Positions 60,579-64,000 of a stretch of DNA of 64,000 nt are shown here, in pieces; the stretch's first letter is position 1; each line of letters starts with the position of its first letter. The translations under genes were made by a program, and so were the position numbers. The notes under the pieces are model-generated. The model was not told the DNA's origin, did no database searches, and was given only the letters and a program-made list of their open reading frames with translations. The stretch comes from an uncultured Jannaschia sp. Its GTDB lineage: Bacteria > Pseudomonadota > Alphaproteobacteria > Rhodobacterales > Rhodobacteraceae. The DNA lies in assembly GCF_947503795.1 (NCBI RefSeq), contig NZ_CANNEZ010000001.1:1727001-1791000 (forward strand). Direction: 5' to 3'.

Positions 60579-62063
60579 ATGACCGACTGGCGCAGCTCCC
60601 CCTTCGATCCCGTCCTCGACGGCGACAAGTTGAAGGAGGAATGCGGCATCTTCGGCGTCGTCGGCGTGACCGAGGCCGCGAACTTCACCGCGCTTGGCCT
60701 CCACGCGCTGCAACATCGCGGGCAGGAGGCGGGCGGCATCGTCGTCCACGACCCCGATCACGGCTTCAACTCGGTCCGCCGCTTCGGCTACGTCCGCGAC
60801 AATTTCACCGACCGCGCGACCATGGACATGCTGCCCGGCAGCCTTGCGATCGGGCATGTCCGCTATTCCACCTCGGGCTCCAAGGGCGCCACCGCGATCC
60901 GCGACGTGCAGCCCTTCTTCGGCGAGTTCGCCATGGGCGGCGCGGCCATCGCGCATAACGGCAACATCACCAATGCCGACGCACTTCGGCGCGAGCTGAT
61001 CGAGCGCGGCTCGATCTTCCAGTCCTCCTCGGACAGCGAATGCATCATCCACCTGATGGCGCGATCCCTGCAGCAGAACATCCCCGAGCGGATGAAGGAC
61101 GCGCTCCGCCGGGTCGAAGGCGCGTTCAGCGTCATCGCGATGACGCGGACCAAGCTGATCGGCGTGCGCGACCCGCTGGGCGTGCGCCCGCTCGTGCTGG
61201 GCCGCGTCGGCGACGGCCCGGCGCCCGGTTGGGTGCTGGCCTCCGAGACCTGTGCGCTCGACATCATCGGGGCCGAGTTCATCCGCGAGGTCGAGCCGGG
61301 CGAGATGGTCGTCATCACGCCCGACAAGCTGACCTCGCATCGCCCGTTCGAGCCGAAACGCCCGCGCTTCTGCATCTTCGAGCATGTCTATTTCAGCCGC
61401 CCCGACAGCATCCTGGGCGGCCGCTCGGTCTATTCCACCCGCGAGGCGATCGGGCGTGAACTGGCCAAGGAAGCCCCGGTCGAGGCCGATCTCGTCTGCC
61501 CCGTCCCCGATTCCGGCACCCCCGCCGCCATCGGCTACAGCCTCGCCTCGGGCATCCCCTACGCAATGGGCATCATCCGCAACCAGTATATGGGCCGGAC
61601 CTTCATCGAGCCGACGGAGAGCATCCGCAACATGGGCGTCCGCCTGAAGCTCAACGTCAACCGGGCGCTGGTGAAGGGCAAACGCATCGTGCTCGTGGAC
61701 GACAGCGTCGTGCGCGGCACCACCTCGCGCAAGATCAAGGAGATGATCCTCGATGCAGGCGCGGCCGAGGTCCATTTCCGCATCGCGAGTCCGCCGACCG
61801 CGTGGCCCTGCTTTTACGGCGTCGACACGCCCGAGCGCGAGAAGCTGCTGGCGGCTACGATGACCGAAGACGAGATGTGCGCGCATCTGGGCGTCGACAG
61901 CCTCAAGTTCATCTCGCTCGACGGGCTCTACCGCGCGGTGGGCGAGGCGGGCGGGCGCGACCCGGACGCGCCGCAATATTGCGACGCCTGCTTCTCGGGC
62001 GAATACCCGGTCGAGCCGTCGGATCAGGTGTCGCGCGGGTTCCAGCTGAAGGCGGCCGAATAG
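60579..62063 (+). CDS. purF: Amidophosphoribosyltransferase
   Basis: 494 residues, standard. It commits PRPP to purine synthesis using glutamine. The catalytic N-terminal cysteine would be C22 in EECGIFGVVG, exposed after propeptide removal as in the B. subtilis type. The glutaminase part has GHVRYSTSG and AIAHNGNITN; the transferase part has the PRPP loop IVLVDDSVVRGTTS near 371. Cysteines near the C-terminus (YCDACFSG) fit the iron-sulfur type. It follows radA-cvpA. Confidence 0.97.
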   Translation: MTDWRSSPFDPVLDGDKLKEECGIFGVVGVTEAANFTALGLHALQHRGQEAGGIVVHDPDHGFNSVRRFGYVRDNFTDRATMDMLPGSLAIGHVRYSTSGSKGATAIRDVQPFFGEFAMGGAAIAHNGNITNADALRRELIERGSIFQSSSDSECIIHLMARSLQQNIPERMKDALRRVEGAFSVIAMTRTKLIGVRDPLGVRPLVLGRVGDGPAPGWVLASETCALDIIGAEFIREVEPGEMVVITPDKLTSHRPFEPKRPRFCIFEHVYFSRPDSILGGRSVYSTREAIGRELAKEAPVEADLVCPVPDSGTPAAIGYSLASGIPYAMGIIRNQYMGRTFIEPTESIRNMGVRLKLNVNRALVKGKRIVLVDDSVVRGTTSRKIKEMILDAGAAEVHFRIASPPTAWPCFYGVDTPEREKLLAATMTEDEMCAHLGVDSLKFISLDGLYRAVGEAGGRDPDAPQYCDACFSGEYPVEPSDQVSRGFQLKAAE

Positions 62064-62169
62064 GCCGACGCCCCAGGCATCCGCACGGCGATCGCTGGGA
62101 CGGCGCGTCCCGCCTCGACAGGCTGCGCCCGCGCCCTACCTCTCGCCTCCCAGAGCGGAGGGCAACATC

Positions 62170-63273
62170 TTGAAAATCCTGCACATCGCCGGTGCCACCA
62201 CGACGCGCTTCTACCGCGACCTGTCCCTGACCTATCAGCGCAATTGCGTGACACCCGAGGGCACGACCGCCGCCCTCCTGGTGGTCGAGCCGGATGGCGG
62301 GCTCGCGTGGGACGGGCGCCCCGTGACGCTGGCCCGCGCGTTGGATCTGGCGGCGGGATACGACGTGGTCGTCCCGCATCTCTTCTGTCCCGACGGCATG
62401 ACGACGTGGCGCAGCCTGTTCGAGACGGCGCTGGGCATCCCCGTGGTCGGCCCGCCGCTGGCCGCGACCGTCACCTCGACGTCGAAGCTGGCGACCAAGG
62501 CGCTGGCCGAAGCGTCCGGGGTGCGCGTGCCGGCCTCGGTCCGCGTGACGGACGCGGCCGACCTGCCGGACGTCGCTTTGCCCGCCATCGTGAAGCCCGA
62601 CCGCGAGGACAACTCGCTGGGGCTGACGCTCGTGCGGACCCGCGACGACCTCGCCCCGGCGGTCGAGGCGGCGCTCGAACATGACGCGACCGCGCTGATC
62701 GAAGCGTACATTCCCGGCCGCGAGGTGCGCGTCGGCGTGATCGAGGACCCCACGCCGCGCGTCCTGCCGATCCTCGAATACCACGTCACGCCCGACCACC
62801 CGATCCGCGAGCGGGCCGACAAGGTCGCGCTCGACGAGACCGGCACTGTGACCATGGGCGCATGGGAACATCCGACGCTGGACACGAGCTGTCCGGCCGC
62901 CTTGGCGGCAGACACACACGCCCAGCTTTGCGACGCGGCGCAGACGATGCACGCGGCGCTTGGCGGGCGGGACTACTCTCTCTTCGACTTTCGCATCCAT
63001 GCCGATACCGGCGTGCCCTACCTGCTCGAAGCCTGCAGCTTCTGGACCTTCACGCCCGTCTCCGTGATCTCGCGGATGCTGGCCGCAGAAGGCTCCGATC
63101 TGACCGATGCGGCGCTGGCGATGTGGCGGCGCGCGGCGGCCCGCCGTGCGAGCGCCACCTGTGCCGGAACTCGAGGCATGGTGGACCCGCGGGGCGTTGA
63201 TGGCCCGACACCGCCATCCCTTGCCGCGATGGCGGGCGCGGGTCCCGTCCACCAGATCCCGCCGATGGTCTGA
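62170..63273 (+). CDS. ATP-grasp protein, D-Ala-D-Ala ligase-like
   Basis: 367 residues. The ATP-grasp core is visible: LPAIVKPDREDNSLGLTLV (the lysine and glycine-rich loop, near 140), IEAYIPGREVRVGVIED and LFDFRIHADTGVPYLLEA (the metal-binding end, near 280). This is the D-alanine-D-alanine ligase pattern, but the N-terminal region (HIAGATTTRFYRDLSLTYQ) is not typical of Ddl, so the substrate may be another carboxylate-amine pair. The start is TTG at 62170, supported by GGAGGG eight bases before it. The last 50 residues look disordered. Confidence 0.8.
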   Translation: MKILHIAGATTTRFYRDLSLTYQRNCVTPEGTTAALLVVEPDGGLAWDGRPVTLARALDLAAGYDVVVPHLFCPDGMTTWRSLFETALGIPVVGPPLAATVTSTSKLATKALAEASGVRVPASVRVTDAADLPDVALPAIVKPDREDNSLGLTLVRTRDDLAPAVEAALEHDATALIEAYIPGREVRVGVIEDPTPRVLPILEYHVTPDHPIRERADKVALDETGTVTMGAWEHPTLDTSCPAALAADTHAQLCDAAQTMHAALGGRDYSLFDFRIHADTGVPYLLEACSFWTFTPVSVISRMLAAEGSDLTDAALAMWRRAAARRASATCAGTRGMVDPRGVDGPTPPSLAAMAGAGPVHQIPPMV

Positions 63274-63290
63274 GCGCGGTTAAAGAACGG

Positions 63291-63320
63291 AAAAGGGCCG
63301 CGCCAGCCCGGCGCGGCCCT
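63291..63320 (-). terminator. Rho-independent terminator of bioY
   Basis: AGGGCCGCGCC (63294-63304) and GGCGCGGCCCT (63310-63320) form a perfect 11-bp stem with loop AGCCC. On the minus strand it is followed by TTTTCC, ending bioY; on the plus strand ATTTCGG follows, so it may also help end the ATP-grasp gene. Confidence 0.78.
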
Positions 63321-63342
63321 CGATTTCGGCGATAGCGCCGGA

Positions 63343-63939
63343 TCAGGCGTCGCGGCGCGCCGCCAGCGCCCGGCGACCGCCGGTCACGATCAACGCGGCC
63401 AGCACGGCCTTGACCGCATCACCCAGCAGGAACGGGGCCACCCAGCCCGACCAGAGAGCCGCGGCGGAGGTCGAGGCCCAGCCTGCTTCGATGCCCGCGG
63501 CGCTGGCGACGGCATATGGCCAGGCCACGCCCGGAAGGTAGATTGCGGCGGCCGCCAGCAGCGACGCGCCGATCATCACGACGAGCCCGCGCCCGGCGGC
63601 GAGCCCGGCAATGTAGGCCATCGCCACGAAGCCCAGGAGGAAGCCGCCCGTCGGCCCGGCCAGATAGGCGAGACCCGCGCCGCCATTGGCGAAGACCGGC
63701 AGGCCCATCGCTCCCTCGGCGAGGTAGGCCAGCACGGTGATTGCGCCCAGGCGCGCGCCCAGCGTCAGGCCGATGGTCAGGATCGCGAGACCCTGCAGCG
63801 TCAGGGGAACCGGGAAGAACGGGATGCTGACCTGCGCGGCCAGCGCGATGAGCACCGTCCCCGCCGCGACCAGAGCGACCTTGCGGCCCAGGGACCATTG
63901 GTTCGGCGTCGACGCGACAGCCTGCATGTTCTGGGTCAT
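63343..63939 (-). CDS. bioY: Biotin transporter substrate-binding membrane subunit BioY
   Basis: 198 residues with about six hydrophobic segments. BioY is the S-component of ECF-type biotin importers and can act alone in some alphaproteobacteria. The family segments IPFFPVPLTLQGLAILTIGL (residues about 36-55), LPVFANGGAGLAYLAGPTGGFLLGF and WSGWVAPFLLGDAVK are present. The start at 63937-63939 is fixed by AGGAGGT six bases upstream. No bioM/bioN is visible, but the window ends 60 bases upstream. Confidence 0.92.
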   Translation of the reverse strand: MTQNMQAVASTPNQWSLGRKVALVAAGTVLIALAAQVSIPFFPVPLTLQGLAILTIGLTLGARLGAITVLAYLAEGAMGLPVFANGGAGLAYLAGPTGGFLLGFVAMAYIAGLAAGRGLVVMIGASLLAAAAIYLPGVAWPYAVASAAGIEAGWASTSAAALWSGWVAPFLLGDAVKAVLAALIVTGGRRALAARRDA

Positions 63940-63969
63940 CACGGACCTCCTGTTGAATATCTCGCGCAT

Positions 63970-63998
63970 CTTTTCCGCCGCGCGCCGCCCCGTGTCAA
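63970..63998 (-). promoter_or_regulatory. bioY promoter candidate
   Basis: A perfect TTGACA -35 box is present on the minus strand (63993-63998). The matching -10 is weak (GAAAAG at 17 or AAAGAT at 19 bases spacing), ending about 30 bases before the start codon. No BioR palindrome (TTATMKATAA type) was seen. Confidence 0.4.
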
Positions 63999-64000
63999 CG

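Noticed and set aside
1-64000. tRNA genes, CRISPR arrays, insertion sequences, prophage
   Set aside because: No tRNA T-loop with paired arms outside the tmRNA, no regular spaced repeats, no transposase or phage structural genes were seen.

Overview
The window is a compact, G+C-rich stretch (about two thirds G+C, short intergenic gaps, many 4-base stop/start overlaps) from an alphaproteobacterium of the family Rhodobacteraceae, most likely a marine Roseobacter-type organism. Supporting signs are a dmdA-acuI pair for dimethylsulfoniopropionate (DMSP) use, a VPLPA-CTERM surface protein, a circularly permuted two-piece tmRNA with the tag ANDNRAPVALAA next to sspB, DUF4169/ribbon-helix-helix genes after fumC, and a trgA-trgB-cysK cluster as known from Rhodobacter. 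It is a chromosomal core region: no insertion sequence, prophage, CRISPR array or tRNA was seen.

Layout. 0-16.2 kb is almost entirely on the minus strand. Read in transcription order it runs: DUF2182 and DUF1326 proteins, a DinB-type protein, dmdA, acuI, a universal stress protein, a BCCT osmolyte transporter, photolyase, cyclopropane fatty acid synthase, trgA, trgB, cysK, a large MscS-type channel, an alanyl-tRNA editing protein, and two CDP-glucose genes that run off the left edge. 16.2-20.1 kb holds a GntR regulator with an orphan PotD-like binding protein, then a TadG/TadE-type pair. 20.1-24.3 kb holds DUF4345, ssrA, sspB, the VPLPA-CTERM gene and fumC with three tiny followers. 24.3-34.7 kb holds aroB/aroK, xerD, a CorC-type transporter, LprI-like and DUF2235 genes and a lone CoxL-like molybdoenzyme subunit. 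34.9-44.6 kb holds valS, a glycosyltransferase-like gene, an ArsR regulator, clpP, clpX, a sensor kinase and an unusual photolyase-like FAD protein. 44.6-53.1 kb holds a SPOR lipoprotein, a D,D-carboxypeptidase, tmk-holB-tatD, small envelope genes and pyrC-pyrE. 53.2-64 kb holds dnaB, alr, an outer-membrane beta-barrel protein, radA, cvpA, purF, an ATP-grasp protein and bioY.

How the parts fit. ssrA (tagging), sspB (adaptor) and clpP/clpX (protease) give a complete ribosome-rescue and proteolysis route within 22 kb; ssrA and clpP have matching promoter-like boxes. dmdA-acuI covers DMSP demethylation and acrylyl-CoA reduction, and the nearby BCCT carrier is a plausible importer. The photolyase-cfa-trgAB-cysK run looks like an envelope, redox and tellurite stress set.

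The least explained items are: two insertions in ValS, one of them about 100 residues of low-G+C, off-bias code; a clpX-kinase leader with mutually exclusive hairpins; a family of TTC-loop-GAA hairpins directly after stop codons; a large palindromic element between dnaB and alr; an A+T-rich 22-bp palindrome between pyrC and pyrE; and a FAD-domain-first photolyase-like protein. All calls come from reading sequence only; no database search was run.
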